This document shows positions 1 through 8,617 of a DNA stretch of 64,000 bases, one piece after another (positions within the stretch are counted from its first letter, which is position 1; the number at the start of each line of letters is the position of its first letter). A program made the translations under genes and the position numbers. Origin of the DNA: Bradyrhizobium sp. AZCC 1610. GTDB taxonomy: Bacteria > Pseudomonadota > Alphaproteobacteria > Rhizobiales > Xanthobacteraceae. The stretch is from assembly GCF_036924515.1 (NCBI RefSeq), contig NZ_JAZHRR010000001.1, forward strand, positions 1,955,001 to 2,019,000, written 5' to 3'. The notes below the pieces were generated by a model, which was given only the letters and a program-made list of their open reading frames with translations, was not told the DNA's origin and searched no databases.

Positions 1-1296
1 GATAGCGCCAACAAGGACGAGGACTCGCCGTTCCCGCCGGGTTCGCCGATGGAGCGCTTCTTCCGTCGCTTCGGCGGCCCGGATGGCTTGCCCCCGGGTC
101 TGCGCGGCGGACCGCGTGGCGGCCGTGGCCCGGTGACGGGTCAGGGGTCCGGTTTCTTCATCTCGCCTGACGGCTATGCCGTGACCAACAACCACGTGGT
201 CGACGGCGCCGACAAGGTCGAGATCACGATGGAGGACGGCAAGGTTTACACCGCGAAGGTGATCGGCACCGATCCACGCACCGACCTCGCGCTGATCAAG
301 GTCGAGGGCCGCACTGACTTCCCGTTCGCCAAGCTGTCGGACTCCAAGCCGCGGATCGGCGACTGGGTGCTCGCCGTCGGTAACCCGTTCGGGCTCGGCG
401 GAACCGTGACCGCCGGCATCGTCTCGGCCTCCGGCCGCGACATCGGCAACGGCCCGTATGACGACTTCATCCAGATCGATGCGCCCGTGAACAAGGGCAA
501 CTCCGGCGGTCCGGCGTTCGACACCAATGGCGAAGTGATGGGCGTCAACACCGCGATCTATTCGCCGTCCGGCGGCAGCGTCGGCATCGCGTTCTCGATC
601 CCCGCTTCGACGGTCAAGAGCGTGATCGCCCAGCTCAAGGACAAGGGCTCGGTCAGCCGCGGCTGGATCGGCGTCCAGATCCAGCCAGTGACGTCTGACA
701 TTGCCGACAGCCTCGGCATGAAGAAGGCGGAAGGCGCGCTGGTGGCGGAACCGCAGCAGAATGGTCCGGCGGCCAAGGCCGGCATCCAGTCCGGTGACGT
801 CATCACCGCCGTCAATGGCGAGCCGGTCAAGGATGCCAAGGAACTCGCCCGCACCATCGGCGGTCTCGCGCCTGGAGCTGCGGTCAAGCTCAATGTGCTG
901 CAGAAGGGCCAGGACAAGGTCATCAACCTGACGCTCGGCCAGTTGCCGAACACGGTCGAGGCCAAGGCCGACCCCGACAAGGAAGACAAGGGTGGCCCGA
1001 CCAAGGGAACCAGTGTGCCGAAGCTCGGCCTGACGGTTGCCCCCGCCAACAGCGTGGCCGGCGCTGGCAGGGAAGGCGTCGTGATCACCGAGGTCGACCC
1101 GAAGAGCGCGGCGGCCGAACGCGGCTTCAAGGAAGGCGACGTCATCCTCGAAGTCGCCGGCAAGAGCGTCGCCAGCGTCGGCGAGGTGCGTGAGGCGATC
1201 GACGCCGCCCGCACGGAGAACAAGAACAGCGTTCTCATGCGCGTGAAGAGCGGCGGTTCGTCGCGCTTCGTCGCGGTGCCGCTGGCGAAGGGCTAA
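1..1296 (+). CDS. Do-family (DegP/HtrA) periplasmic serine protease, 5' end outside the window
   Basis: Trypsin-like serine protease/chaperone that degrades or refolds misfolded envelope proteins in the periplasm. The reading frame is open from the first base of the window, so the signal peptide and true start lie upstream; the ATG at 49 is internal. The catalytic triad is visible: His in the NNHVV motif (codon 193-195), Asp in TDLALIKV, and Ser in GNSGGPAF (codon 502-504). Two PDZ domains follow, roughly residues 190-280 and 325-410 counted from the Met at 49, as in DegP, DegQ and MucD. A glycine/arginine-rich stretch precedes the protease domain. The gene ends at a strong terminator and is followed by a response regulator, an arrangement I recall from Bradyrhizobium-type genomes. 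The exact Do paralogue cannot be decided. Confidence 0.95.
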   Translation, partial: DSANKDEDSPFPPGSPMERFFRRFGGPDGLPPGLRGGPRGGRGPVTGQGSGFFISPDGYAVTNNHVVDGADKVEITMEDGKVYTAKVIGTDPRTDLALIKVEGRTDFPFAKLSDSKPRIGDWVLAVGNPFGLGGTVTAGIVSASGRDIGNGPYDDFIQIDAPVNKGNSGGPAFDTNGEVMGVNTAIYSPSGGSVGIAFSIPASTVKSVIAQLKDKGSVSRGWIGVQIQPVTSDIADSLGMKKAEGALVAEPQQNGPAAKAGIQSGDVITAVNGEPVKDAKELARTIGGLAPGAAVKLNVLQKGQDKVINLTLGQLPNTVEAKADPDKEDKGGPTKGTSVPKLGLTVAPANSVAGAGREGVVITEVDPKSAAAERGFKEGDVILEVAGKSVASVGEVREAIDAARTENKNSVLMRVKSGGSSRFVAVPLAKG

Positions 1297-1436
1297 ACGA
1301 GGACTAGATATCAGATGGAGGGTTTCGCCGGCATTCGTCGCCCCCGCCGACGTCTCCTTCCGGGGAGCGGGTGCAAAACTCGCTCCCTCAGGCAACCTTC
1401 CTTCGGAACACGCCCCCCTCCGTCGGAAGGGCCTAA

Positions 1437-1474
1437 GGGCGGTGAGGTCCCCCAGCTTCACCGCCCGCTTTTTT
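1437..1474 (+). terminator. Rho-independent terminator after the Do-family protease
   Basis: A 9-bp perfect inverted repeat, gggcggtga (1437-1445) and tcaccgccc (1458-1466), has a 12-base loop and is followed by a run of six T at 1469-1474. It separates the protease transcript from the response regulator gene. Confidence 0.8.
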
Positions 1475-1548
1475 CACTTCATCGACAGAATCGCCGGTCG
1501 CCTTGCATGTGCAGGGCGGCCGCGCCATGGTGAGAGGAAGCCAGTTCC

Positions 1549-2268
1549 GTGAGCGCCACCGAAGCCATCCCCACGCCTGTCACTCAGATGCGCCTGTTGA
1601 TCATCGAAGACGATCGCGAGTCCGCCGACTATCTGGTCAAGGCGTTCCGTGAAGTCGGCTATGTCGCCGATCTCGCCAGCGATGGCGAGGAGGGCCTGTC
1701 GATGGCCGACGGCGGCGATTACGACGTGCTCGTGGTGGATCGCATGCTGCCCAAGCGGGACGGCCTGTCCGTGATCGGCGCGCTGCGCGACAAGGGCAAT
1801 CGCACGCCGGTCCTGATCCTCTCCGCGCTCGGCCAGGTCGACGACCGCATCAAGGGCCTGCGCGCCGGCGGCGACGACTATCTGCCGAAACCCTATTCAT
1901 TTGCCGAACTGCAGGCGCGCGTCGAGGTGCTGTCGCGCCGCAATGTCGGCCCCGCCGAAGAGACCACCTACCGCGTCGGCGATCTCGAGCTCGACCGTCT
2001 CTCGCATCGGGTCGCCCGCGGCAAGGACGAGTTGACGCTGCAGCCGCGCGAATTCCGGCTGCTCGAATATTTGATGAAGCACGCGGGCCAGGTGGTGACG
2101 CGCACGATGCTTCTGGAAAACGTCTGGGATTATCATTTCGATCCGCAGACCAACGTCATCGATGTGCATATTTCACGGCTGCGCTCCAAGATCGACAAGG
2201 GCTTTGAGCGGCCCTTGCTGCACACGATCCGTGGCGCCGGATATATGATCCGTGACGGGATCAGATAA
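1549..2268 (+). CDS. OmpR/PhoB-family response regulator
   Basis: Two-component response regulator of 239 residues. The receiver domain (about 14-130) shows the acidic pair E20/D21/D22, the phospho-acceptor D64 in VLVVDRMLP, and the conserved Lys in LPKPYSF. A winged-helix DNA-binding domain (about 145-236) shows the family pattern LTLQPREFRLLEYL and DVHISRLRSKID. The GTG at 1549 is preferred because GAGGAAG lies about 8 bases upstream; the alternative ATG at 1588 has no ribosome binding site. The usual partner histidine kinase does not follow: the stop codon is followed within about 100 bases by island-type sequence, so the kinase may have been separated from it. The inducing signal cannot be read; linkage to a periplasmic protease hints at envelope stress. 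Confidence 0.93.
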   Translation: MSATEAIPTPVTQMRLLIIEDDRESADYLVKAFREVGYVADLASDGEEGLSMADGGDYDVLVVDRMLPKRDGLSVIGALRDKGNRTPVLILSALGQVDDRIKGLRAGGDDYLPKPYSFAELQARVEVLSRRNVGPAEETTYRVGDLELDRLSHRVARGKDELTLQPREFRLLEYLMKHAGQVVTRTMLLENVWDYHFDPQTNVIDVHISRLRSKIDKGFERPLLHTIRGAGYMIRDGIR

Positions 2269-2373
2269 GGTACAATAATTGTTGGACTTTTTCAGGCGTA
2301 TTGTTTTTAGATTGCCAACTATCTACCGCTTCTCCCAACCGTCTCAGTCGGCTCCGCAGCACCGCCGAAAAGT

Positions 2374-2399
2374 AAAAGCCCCGCCTAAGCGGGGCTTTT
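2374..2399. terminator. Bidirectional hairpin terminator, left copy of the island-end repeat
   Basis: Perfect 11-bp stem AAAAGCCCCGC / GCGGGGCTTTT with a 4-base loop (CTAA), with A/T runs on both sides, so it can act in either direction. It lies just past the truncated excisionase-like gene on the minus strand. A near-identical hairpin sits at 33387-33409 beside the intact copy. Confidence 0.75.
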
Positions 2400-2557
2400 C
2401 TTCAATCGGCTTGCGGGCGTCCGGCAGCGTTTTGAGCCATACTCTCAAATCGTCCGGCAGGATGATCGTACGCCTCCCATGCTTCTTGGCCTTGACATCA
2501 CCGCTGCTGATCGGCTCGCGAATGGAGGTCAACCCGATCCCGGTGAGGGCGCTTGCC
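2374..2557. repeat. Left copy of the ~184-bp island-flanking direct repeat
   Basis: This block matches 33387-33569 in the same orientation with scattered substitutions and a one-base length difference. It comprises the hairpin terminator and the 3' part of the excisionase-like gene. Similarity stops abruptly after gcgcttgcc at 2557. The two copies enclose about 31 kb of cargo genes. Confidence 0.8.
2374..2557 (-). pseudogene. Truncated excisionase/AlpA-like helix-turn-helix gene remnant
   Basis: Minus-strand remnant of a small DNA-binding protein. It shares GIGLTSIRE, the SSGD region and KKHGRRTIILPDDLRVWL with the intact gene at 33398-33634. The N-terminal third is missing: homology begins at ALTGIGLTS and upstream sequence is unrelated. 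A one-base difference near PIEE shifts the frame so that translation runs through the terminator hairpin instead of stopping. The reading frame formally extends over 2344-2559, but only the stated interval is homologous. Confidence 0.75.
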
Positions 2558-2620
2558 AATCGCGGCGGGGGCAGAGCGCACTTCGTCCGGGAAGCCCTTG
2601 AGCAACCTCGATCGCAAACG

Positions 2621-3601
2621 TCAATTGAGTGTGATGCCCGCTTCCTTGATGAGATCGCGCCATTTGGCGACCTCAGATGAGATCAACGCCTTGAATTCAG
2701 CCTGGCTCGTGTAGACAGGGTCGGCGCCAATATCGATCATCCGTTTCTGCACCGTCGGATCAGACATGATCCTGACCACCTCTTTGTGCAGTCGATCGAC
2801 AATCGGCTTTGGTGTTCCCTTCGGCACGAGCAGGCCGAACCACGCGAAGGAGTCCAGATCTGGAATACCCGCTTCGGCGATCGTGGGCACATTCGGAAGT
2901 GCCTTGCTGCGTTGCTTGCTGGTTACCGCAAGCGGCCGTAGCTCGCCGGCCTGAAGTTGGCTCGCAATGTTGGGTATGAGTTGAAAGCTTGCAGGCACGT
3001 CACCAGAGAGAAGATCCATCGCGAGTGGTCCGGCGGCGCGGTACGGGATGTGACGCAGACGCGTTCCCGTCCGGCGCTCGAACAGCACGCCTGCAAGATG
3101 CTGCGAACTGCCGTTGCCGATCGACGAATACATGACCTGCTCGGGCTGGGCCTTCGCGAAATCGATAAATTCTTGCACGTTGGATGCAGGGATTTTTTTC
3201 GGGTTGACCACAAGAACATTGGGCATCGTGGAGATCAGTGAAATCGGCTCGAAATCGGTCTCCGGATCGTAAGGGAGGTTTGGCGTGAGCGTTTTGTTGA
3301 CGGCGAGCGGGCCTGAAGAGCTTAACAGCAGGGTGTAGCCATCCGGAACAGCCCTCGCCACGCTGTGCGTTCCGATATTGCCGCCAGCGCCTCCCTTGTT
3401 TTCGACTACGATGGTGCCGCCCAGCGCCTCTCCCAATTTTTCTGCCAGGATGCGGGTTACCGCATCGCTTGCGCCACCTGCAGGAAATGGCACTACCAAC
3501 GTGATCGGGCGGGAGGGATAATTGTCTGCAACGGCCGACGGTCCGGATACGGCCAGAGCGGATAACATGCAGAGCGCAATAACAGCATGGCGGAGCAACA
3601 T
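2621..3601 (-). CDS. Bug/TctC-family periplasmic solute-binding protein
   Basis: Extracytoplasmic binding protein of the tripartite tricarboxylate transporter (TctC/Bug) family, which captures carboxylates and aromatic acids in the periplasm. There are 326 residues from the ATG at 3601, chosen because GAGGAGG lies 6 bases upstream. A cleavable signal peptide ends near AVADN, followed by the family hallmarks YPSRPITLVVPFPAGGASD and the GxxGG ligand loop. The C-terminal half contains the typical PDVPTIAEAGIPDL-like region. No TctA/TctB membrane genes are nearby, so it is an orphan receptor, as is common in proteobacteria rich in Bug proteins. Its position beside an aromatic acid cluster suggests an aromatic or hydroxy acid ligand (inference). 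Confidence 0.92.
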   Translation of the reverse strand: MLLRHAVIALCMLSALAVSGPSAVADNYPSRPITLVVPFPAGGASDAVTRILAEKLGEALGGTIVVENKGGAGGNIGTHSVARAVPDGYTLLLSSSGPLAVNKTLTPNLPYDPETDFEPISLISTMPNVLVVNPKKIPASNVQEFIDFAKAQPEQVMYSSIGNGSSQHLAGVLFERRTGTRLRHIPYRAAGPLAMDLLSGDVPASFQLIPNIASQLQAGELRPLAVTSKQRSKALPNVPTIAEAGIPDLDSFAWFGLLVPKGTPKPIVDRLHKEVVRIMSDPTVQKRMIDIGADPVYTSQAEFKALISSEVAKWRDLIKEAGITLN

Positions 3602-3950
3602 CGAGCCTCCTCGAAGATGGGTTCCTCGCAGAGCCTGCCCACTCGGATGGCACTGCAACTGCAGGACCGCGGGCTCGGCCTTTTCTTGTCACGGCGCTCT
3701 TGGGGCGCCCTTGTGACGTACTTTTGGGCCTATCGCTGACGCATCTCGATCCCACCGAGTCTCGCGACTTACCAAAGAGTCTCAAAAATTGCAGATGCCC
3801 TGTTCGGCGGCGCGCCGAGCTGGCGCGACCAGCCGTTAAAAGTCAGCCGAGATAAGGCATGGCGCGGCGCCTGAGTGTTTGCCTGGGGCGGCGGCGGCGC
3901 CGGAAACGAAGCGTACGCGGCTGTCGCGTGGGGTGTGCTCTTTGCGAACT
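3602..3950. promoter_or_regulatory. Intergenic region upstream of the Bug protein, with an imperfect palindrome
   Basis: No gene is seen here. It should hold the minus-strand promoter of the Bug gene. An imperfect inverted repeat at 3688-3717 (GTCAC-GGCGC against GCGCCCTTGTGAC) could be an operator or a hairpin; this is untested. Confidence 0.4.
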
Positions 3951-5195
3951 TCAGGTGAAATCGAACGCGTCCCGATGGCGAACTGACAGTTGCGGTAGCG
4001 CGTCGAGAGATGGCGTGCCCAGTTGCCCCATTGCGGTTTCCAACTCTTCCCTCAAAAGCCCGGCAACATAGGCTGCTCCTCGTTCGCCGAGTGCACCGAG
4101 GCCAAGAAGGAAGGCGCGACCGGCAAACGTGCCGTGGGCTCCGAGCGCGATGGCGCGCGCTACGTCCAGGCCTGAGCGGATGCCGCTGTCGAACAGGATG
4201 GTGGCCTTGGTGCCGACGGCTGCGGTGATCGCGGGCAGGACATCGATCGCCGCAGGCGCGGCGTCGAACTGACGCCCACCATGGTTTGAGACCAGTATCC
4301 CGTCGACGCCCACGGCAATCGCCCGCTCGGCGTCGGCAGGATGCAATACACCCTTCACGACCAGTGCTCCGGACCAGGCGTCGCGCATTCGCTTGACGAA
4401 ATCCCAGGAGAACGTGCCCTTGATCTGACTTTGCACAAACCCCGCGGTCTTCGCCAGCGTCGCCGGCTTTTCGACGTAGCGCTCCATGTTGCGGAAGGCC
4501 GGCATGCCTTCTCTCGCGAGCGCGAGCAGCCAGGCCGGCGACGAAGCAACATCAAAAATGGTCTTTACGGTAGGATGGAACGGGACAACCAGACCGTTGC
4601 GCAGGTCGCGCGGCCGCTTGGAGCGAACCGGCGCATCCAATGTTGCGGAGAGGACGCGTACCCCGGCCGCGGCGGCCCGCTTGATCAGATCGAATGTGAC
4701 GGAATGATCGTTTGCGGGCAGTCCGTAAAGCTGAAACCATCCGTAAGGACCTGCGAGTTCCGCGACCTCTTCGATTGCAGCGGTTGCGAGTGTACCGGCG
4801 ATGTAGGGGATTCGCATCTTGCCGGCAGCCGCCGCAAAGATCTTCGTGGCGCCAGGCCAAATGATGCCATCGACGCCCACCGGCGAAATACCGATCGGCG
4901 CGGCGCAGTCTATGCCGAAAAGCTCGGTCTCGGTACGGACCGGGGCCGGCGTGCCATAGCGCGGCACCAATTCCACCGCATCCAGAGCGTGCCGGTTACG
5001 CAGCGTGTTGAGATCGCTTCCCGTGCCGCCGTCGAGAAAGTCGAAGGCAAAGCGCGGAATGCGGCGATGGGCTCGACGTTCGATATCGTCCAGCGTCGGA
5101 AGCCTTCGCTGCAGTCGCGCCTCGGGGCCTGTCCTGCTGCCGGCGCCCCAAGCCCGCGCGAGCGGCAAAGCAGTGCGGCTGATATCGCCGGTCAT
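3951..5195 (-). CDS. FMN-dependent alpha-hydroxy acid dehydrogenase/oxidase
   Basis: Flavoenzyme of the L-lactate dehydrogenase (LldD), glycolate oxidase and (S)-mandelate dehydrogenase family, which oxidises 2-hydroxy acids to 2-keto acids. There are 414 residues from the ATG at 5195, preceded by CGAGGG; an upstream GTG at 5249 would add 18 residues without a clear ribosome site. Visible family elements are RIPRFAFDFLDGG near the N-terminus, the flavin-loop region PVGVDGIIWPGA, the catalytic His305 and substrate-binding Arg308 in SNHGGRQFD, and the phosphate-binding segment LFDSGIRSGLDVARAIALGA. The gene sits with a Bug receptor and, beyond the LysR gene, a TPP-dependent enzyme. A hydroxy acid to keto acid to decarboxylation sequence, as in mandelate breakdown, is possible, but the substrate is not known. 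Confidence 0.9.
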   Translation of the reverse strand: MTGDISRTALPLARAWGAGSRTGPEARLQRRLPTLDDIERRAHRRIPRFAFDFLDGGTGSDLNTLRNRHALDAVELVPRYGTPAPVRTETELFGIDCAAPIGISPVGVDGIIWPGATKIFAAAAGKMRIPYIAGTLATAAIEEVAELAGPYGWFQLYGLPANDHSVTFDLIKRAAAAGVRVLSATLDAPVRSKRPRDLRNGLVVPFHPTVKTIFDVASSPAWLLALAREGMPAFRNMERYVEKPATLAKTAGFVQSQIKGTFSWDFVKRMRDAWSGALVVKGVLHPADAERAIAVGVDGILVSNHGGRQFDAAPAAIDVLPAITAAVGTKATILFDSGIRSGLDVARAIALGAHGTFAGRAFLLGLGALGERGAAYVAGLLREELETAMGQLGTPSLDALPQLSVRHRDAFDFT

Positions 5196-5290
5196 GAGAA
5201 TAGCCCTCGTTGCGTGGCGTGACTTCCCTACGGCGAGCGCAGCCATCAACGCAAATAATTACGAATGATAACATAGATAACTCTGGATGA

Positions 5291-6277
5291 TTACCGGGGC
5301 CGCGACGAGCGCGGCTTGCGGCGGGGCGAGGTTCCAGGTTTGGAATCAACCGCGGTGGCTGGCCCCAGATAGATTCTGGCCGACGTCGCCGCCTCGACCA
5401 GGTTGTGGCGTATGATGTCGAGCACCGCCCTCGCGGCGGGGGATACCATCCGGCGCGGATGATGCACCCAGGCGATGGAGCGGGAAATCCTCGGGTCGGC
5501 AAAACGATGGGCTCGCACATTTCCCTTCGCCAGCGATTGCTGGAGCGCGATCGTCGGCAGCACGGTGACGAGATTCGTGGTGGCAATCACGTCGCAAAGC
5601 GCCGGCAGGGTGTCTAGCTCCAGCCGCGGCTTCAATTCGATGCCCGCCGCGGCAGCGTGCTCCTCGAGAATTATGCGCAGGCCGTGCCGCTTCGACGGTA
5701 GCACCACGTCGAAATCGGCCAGATGCGCGAACCGCAGGCTTGCCGGCAGCTTGACCGGTGCATCTTTTCGGCAGGCGAACACCATCTCCTCATCCAGCAC
5801 GTGATGCGCCGTCAGCGAAACGCGCCTGCGCGGCACGTTGATCAACGCAAAGTCGAGTTGCCCGGAGTTTACCCAGTCGGCCAACGTCTCCGTGTAGCCT
5901 TCGCACGCCGAGAGCGTGATTTCCGGATATAGATGCGCAACTGCTGCCGAAGAGCTTGCCATCGTGCTCTGCGCAACCGAGGTGATCAACCCAACCGAAA
6001 CCCTGCCTGAAATGCGGCCGTCAAGCCGCGCCATCTCCTGCTTGGCGTATTCAACGTCGCGCAGGATCGGGGTCACAAGCCGGAATAGGGCTTCGCCCGC
6101 GACGGTGAGCGTCATTCCGTGGATGCTGCGGTCGAACAGTTTTTGACCAAGCTCGGCCTCGATCTTGGCGATCTGCATGCTCAGCGCCGGCTGCACGATA
6201 TTGAGCTGGCGGGCGGCGCGCGTGACGTTCTTTTCTTCTGCGAGGCAAAGGAAGTACTGCATCTGCCTGAACTCCAT
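5291..6277 (-). CDS. LysR-family transcriptional regulator
   Basis: LysR-type regulator of 328 residues. The winged HTH occupies about residues 3-60, with the typical AEEKNVTRAARQLNIVQPALSMQI and LFDRSIHGMTLTVAG segments. The remainder is the periplasmic-binding-protein-like effector domain. The ATG at 6277 has GGGAG 6-10 bases upstream. It is divergent from the UbiX/UbiD genes with about 200 bp between, the classic arrangement for a LysR regulator of the neighbouring pathway. A dyad at 6334-6357 in that gap is a candidate operator. The C-terminal tail is long and basic. The effector is presumably a pathway substrate or intermediate. Confidence 0.93.
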   Translation of the reverse strand: MEFRQMQYFLCLAEEKNVTRAARQLNIVQPALSMQIAKIEAELGQKLFDRSIHGMTLTVAGEALFRLVTPILRDVEYAKQEMARLDGRISGRVSVGLITSVAQSTMASSSAAVAHLYPEITLSACEGYTETLADWVNSGQLDFALINVPRRRVSLTAHHVLDEEMVFACRKDAPVKLPASLRFAHLADFDVVLPSKRHGLRIILEEHAAAAGIELKPRLELDTLPALCDVIATTNLVTVLPTIALQQSLAKGNVRAHRFADPRISRSIAWVHHPRRMVSPAARAVLDIIRHNLVEAATSARIYLGPATAVDSKPGTSPRRKPRSSRPR

Positions 6278-6333
6278 TGACGCTCCCTTCCAGCCACCCG
6301 GCGTTGCAAACCCGCATCTTCCCATCATTTCAT

Positions 6334-6357
6334 ATGATCGAGTTGATCACCAATCAT
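6334..6357. promoter_or_regulatory. Candidate LysR operator in the divergent intergenic region
   Basis: ATGAT and ATCAT arms 14 bases apart surround a TGATCA palindrome, in the gap between the divergent LysR and UbiX-like genes. The size and position fit a LysR-type binding site, but the assignment rests on pattern only. Confidence 0.4.
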
Positions 6358-6476
6358 TATTTGTTCTGATCCCGTCTTCCCTCTACCGTCGCTTCGAACC
6401 GTTGCGGGTGGGCCGAAAGTTGCGGCCGACAGCGGGCGTTGGGCGAGTGACCGAACTGAGGGAGCCATTGAACGTC

Positions 6477-7088
6477 ATGCAGGATCGGGAGCCACGACGG
6501 CTGATCATCGGCAGCTCCGGCGCCTCAGGCGTCATCTACGGCGCACGGCTGCTGCAACTCCTGCGCAATGCCGGCATCGAGACGCATCTCGTCATGTCGA
6601 AGACGGCCGAGCAGACGTTCGCTTACGAAACCGACCTGAAGATCTCCGAGGTCAGGGCGCTTGCCAGTTTCAGCCATGCCATCGACGACATGGCGGCCCC
6701 GATCTCCAGCGGATCATTCCGTACAGCGGGCATGATTGTCGCCCCCTGTTCGATGCGCTCAATGTCGGAGATTGCGTCCGGCGTCACCACGACATTGTTG
6801 ACGCGGGCCGCCGACGTCGCATTGAAGGAGCGCCGCCGGCTCGTGTTGATGGTTCGCGAGACCCCACTGCATACCGGACATCTGCGTACCATGACCGCGC
6901 TTTCGGAGATGGGCGCCATTATCGCGCCGCCGGTGCCCGCGTTCTACGCCAAGCCCGACAGCCTCGACGAGATGGTCGAACATACCGTCGGACGCGTGCT
7001 GGATCTGTTCGACATCGATATCGGCGTCATCAGGCGTTGGGGCGAGGACGAAGACCTGAAGCGTCGTCCGCTGCGCAAAACTCCCTAA
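6477..7088 (+). CDS. UbiX-family flavin prenyltransferase
   Basis: Makes prenylated FMN, the cofactor of UbiD-type (de)carboxylases, from FMN and dimethylallyl phosphate. There are 203 residues from the ATG at 6477. The flavin-binding GSSGASG motif is at residues 12-18, and MIVAPCSMRSMSEIASG and the RRRLVLMVRETPLH segment are characteristic of UbiX/Pad1. It is directly followed by a UbiD family gene, which it presumably serves. A longer upstream frame exists but overlaps the LysR gene and lacks family similarity. It is probably a pathway-dedicated paralogue rather than the ubiquinone-pathway enzyme. Confidence 0.93.
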   Translation: MQDREPRRLIIGSSGASGVIYGARLLQLLRNAGIETHLVMSKTAEQTFAYETDLKISEVRALASFSHAIDDMAAPISSGSFRTAGMIVAPCSMRSMSEIASGVTTTLLTRAADVALKERRRLVLMVRETPLHTGHLRTMTALSEMGAIIAPPVPAFYAKPDSLDEMVEHTVGRVLDLFDIDIGVIRRWGEDEDLKRRPLRKTP

Positions 7089-7117
7089 AGCAAGAAAACC
7101 GCGGAAAGGATCGCAAC

Positions 7118-8542
7118 ATGCGGACCGAGAACCTGTCCGGGGTGGACGCCCCAAAGGATTTGCGCTCCTGGCTCACTCACCTTGCAGAGCACGGCAAGCT
7201 TGCCATCGCCCGCGAGGGGATCGATCTGACGGATGAGCTTGCGGCCGTATCAAAGCGGCTCGAGCGCGACCGGGCCGTGCTGTTTCCCAAGCCGGGCGGT
7301 CATGGCATCCCCGTCGTCGCCAACCTGTTTGCGGCACGCGACTGGGTTGCGGATGCGATCGGGGTCAAAGAGGATCAATTGCTGATCCGCTTTCTTGCCG
7401 CGGCGCGCGAGCCGCTTCCGGTCCGCGAGGTGGCAAGCGGGCCCGTGCAGGAAGTGGTGCACAAGGAAGTCGATCTTCTCAGGCAACTGCCGATCCCAAA
7501 ACACAACGAGCGCGACAGCGGGCCCTATATCACTGCGGGGCTGTTGATCGCCCGCAATCCGCGCACCGGCGTGCAGAACGTCTCGATCCATCGCTGCCAA
7601 ATCAGCGGGCCAAATCGGATCGGCGTTCTGCTGCTGCCGCGCCATACGCTTGCTTACTTTCGAATGGCAGAACAGGTTGGCGAGGCGCTCGAGATTGCCA
7701 TCGTGATCGGAGTGCATCCCGCCCTGATCCTGGCATCGCAGGCAATTGCAGCGCTGGACGAGGACGAGATGGGGATCGCCGGCGCGCTTCTCGGCCGCCC
7801 CGTCGACGTGGTGAAATGCAAGACCAATTCGGTTCGCGTTCCCGCTCATGCGGAGATCGTGATTGAGGGACGAATTCTTCCCGGCATTCGCGCGCCGGAA
7901 GGACCGTTCGGCGAATTTCCGCAGTATTATGGGCCGCGCGCAAATCGCGAAGTGATCGAAGTCGACGCGATTACCCATCGCGAGCGGCCGATCTTTCACA
8001 CGATCGTGGGTGGGGGCTACGAACATCTCGTTCTCGGCGGCGTGCCGCGCGAGGCGACGCTGCTGCAGCATCTGCGGCGCAGCTTTCCCAACGTGCTGGA
8101 TTTACGCCTCACCCGGGGCGGCGTCTGCCGTTATCATCTGGCCGTGCAGATCGACAAGACGTCCGACGGCGAGCCAAAGAATATCATCATGTCCGCCTTT
8201 GGCGCGCATTACGACATAAAGCAGGTGGTCGTCGTCGACCGGGACGTCAACATCAGCGATACTGACGAGATCGAGTGGGCCGTCGCCACGCGTTTCCAGG
8301 CCGATCGCGACCTGCTGGTTATCTCCGGGGCGCTCGGTTCCAAGCTGGATCCGACGACCAATGACGGGATCAGCGCAAAGATGGGGCTCGATGCGACCGT
8401 GCCAATCGCCGCGCCCGAGCTCGATTTCAAGCGCATTCATGTCAAAGGGGAGGAGCAGGTCGATCTCGAATCGGTCCTGCAGAAGGATTCCAGTGCTGCG
8501 TTCGCCAGCCTTGTTGCAAGGCTACGGCCAGAAAATGGCTGA
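7118..8542 (+). CDS. UbiD-family prenyl-FMN-dependent (de)carboxylase
   Basis: Reversible non-oxidative decarboxylase of aromatic or alpha,beta-unsaturated acids using prenylated FMN. There are 474 residues from the ATG at 7118, with GGAAAGGA upstream. The family signature EGPFGEFPQYYG starts at residue 261, and the HTIVGGGYEH region follows. It lies 29 bp after the UbiX gene, so cofactor synthesis and use are coupled. UbiD relatives act on protocatechuate, 4-hydroxybenzoate, vanillate, phthaloyl-CoA, phenylphosphate and others; the sequence alone does not reveal which. Genes downstream encode a CoA ligase and a molybdenum hydroxylase, suggesting an aromatic or heteroaromatic acid (inference). 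Confidence 0.93.
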   Translation: MRTENLSGVDAPKDLRSWLTHLAEHGKLAIAREGIDLTDELAAVSKRLERDRAVLFPKPGGHGIPVVANLFAARDWVADAIGVKEDQLLIRFLAAAREPLPVREVASGPVQEVVHKEVDLLRQLPIPKHNERDSGPYITAGLLIARNPRTGVQNVSIHRCQISGPNRIGVLLLPRHTLAYFRMAEQVGEALEIAIVIGVHPALILASQAIAALDEDEMGIAGALLGRPVDVVKCKTNSVRVPAHAEIVIEGRILPGIRAPEGPFGEFPQYYGPRANREVIEVDAITHRERPIFHTIVGGGYEHLVLGGVPREATLLQHLRRSFPNVLDLRLTRGGVCRYHLAVQIDKTSDGEPKNIIMSAFGAHYDIKQVVVVDRDVNISDTDEIEWAVATRFQADRDLLVISGALGSKLDPTTNDGISAKMGLDATVPIAAPELDFKRIHVKGEEQVDLESVLQKDSSAAFASLVARLRPENG

Positions 8543-8617
8543 GCCAATCGCCATGTCGACGAAGACGAGCGCGCAAAGGGTGTGGTCGTGGCCGACAATT
8601 CTGGAGAATAGCTGTCG

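Noticed and set aside
558-1238. A 226-codon minus-strand frame opposite the Do-family protease
   Set aside because: The composition is Ser/Pro/Ala-rich without domain features, and it is antisense to a protease with a clear catalytic triad.
1315-1533. Possible small gene between protease and response regulator
   Set aside because: The frame runs through a strong terminator hairpin and has no ribosome site or family resemblance.
2260-2400. tRNA gene as integration site for the P4-type integrase
   Set aside because: I looked for cloverleaf features and the T-loop sequence near both island ends and found none; the attachment site remains undefined.
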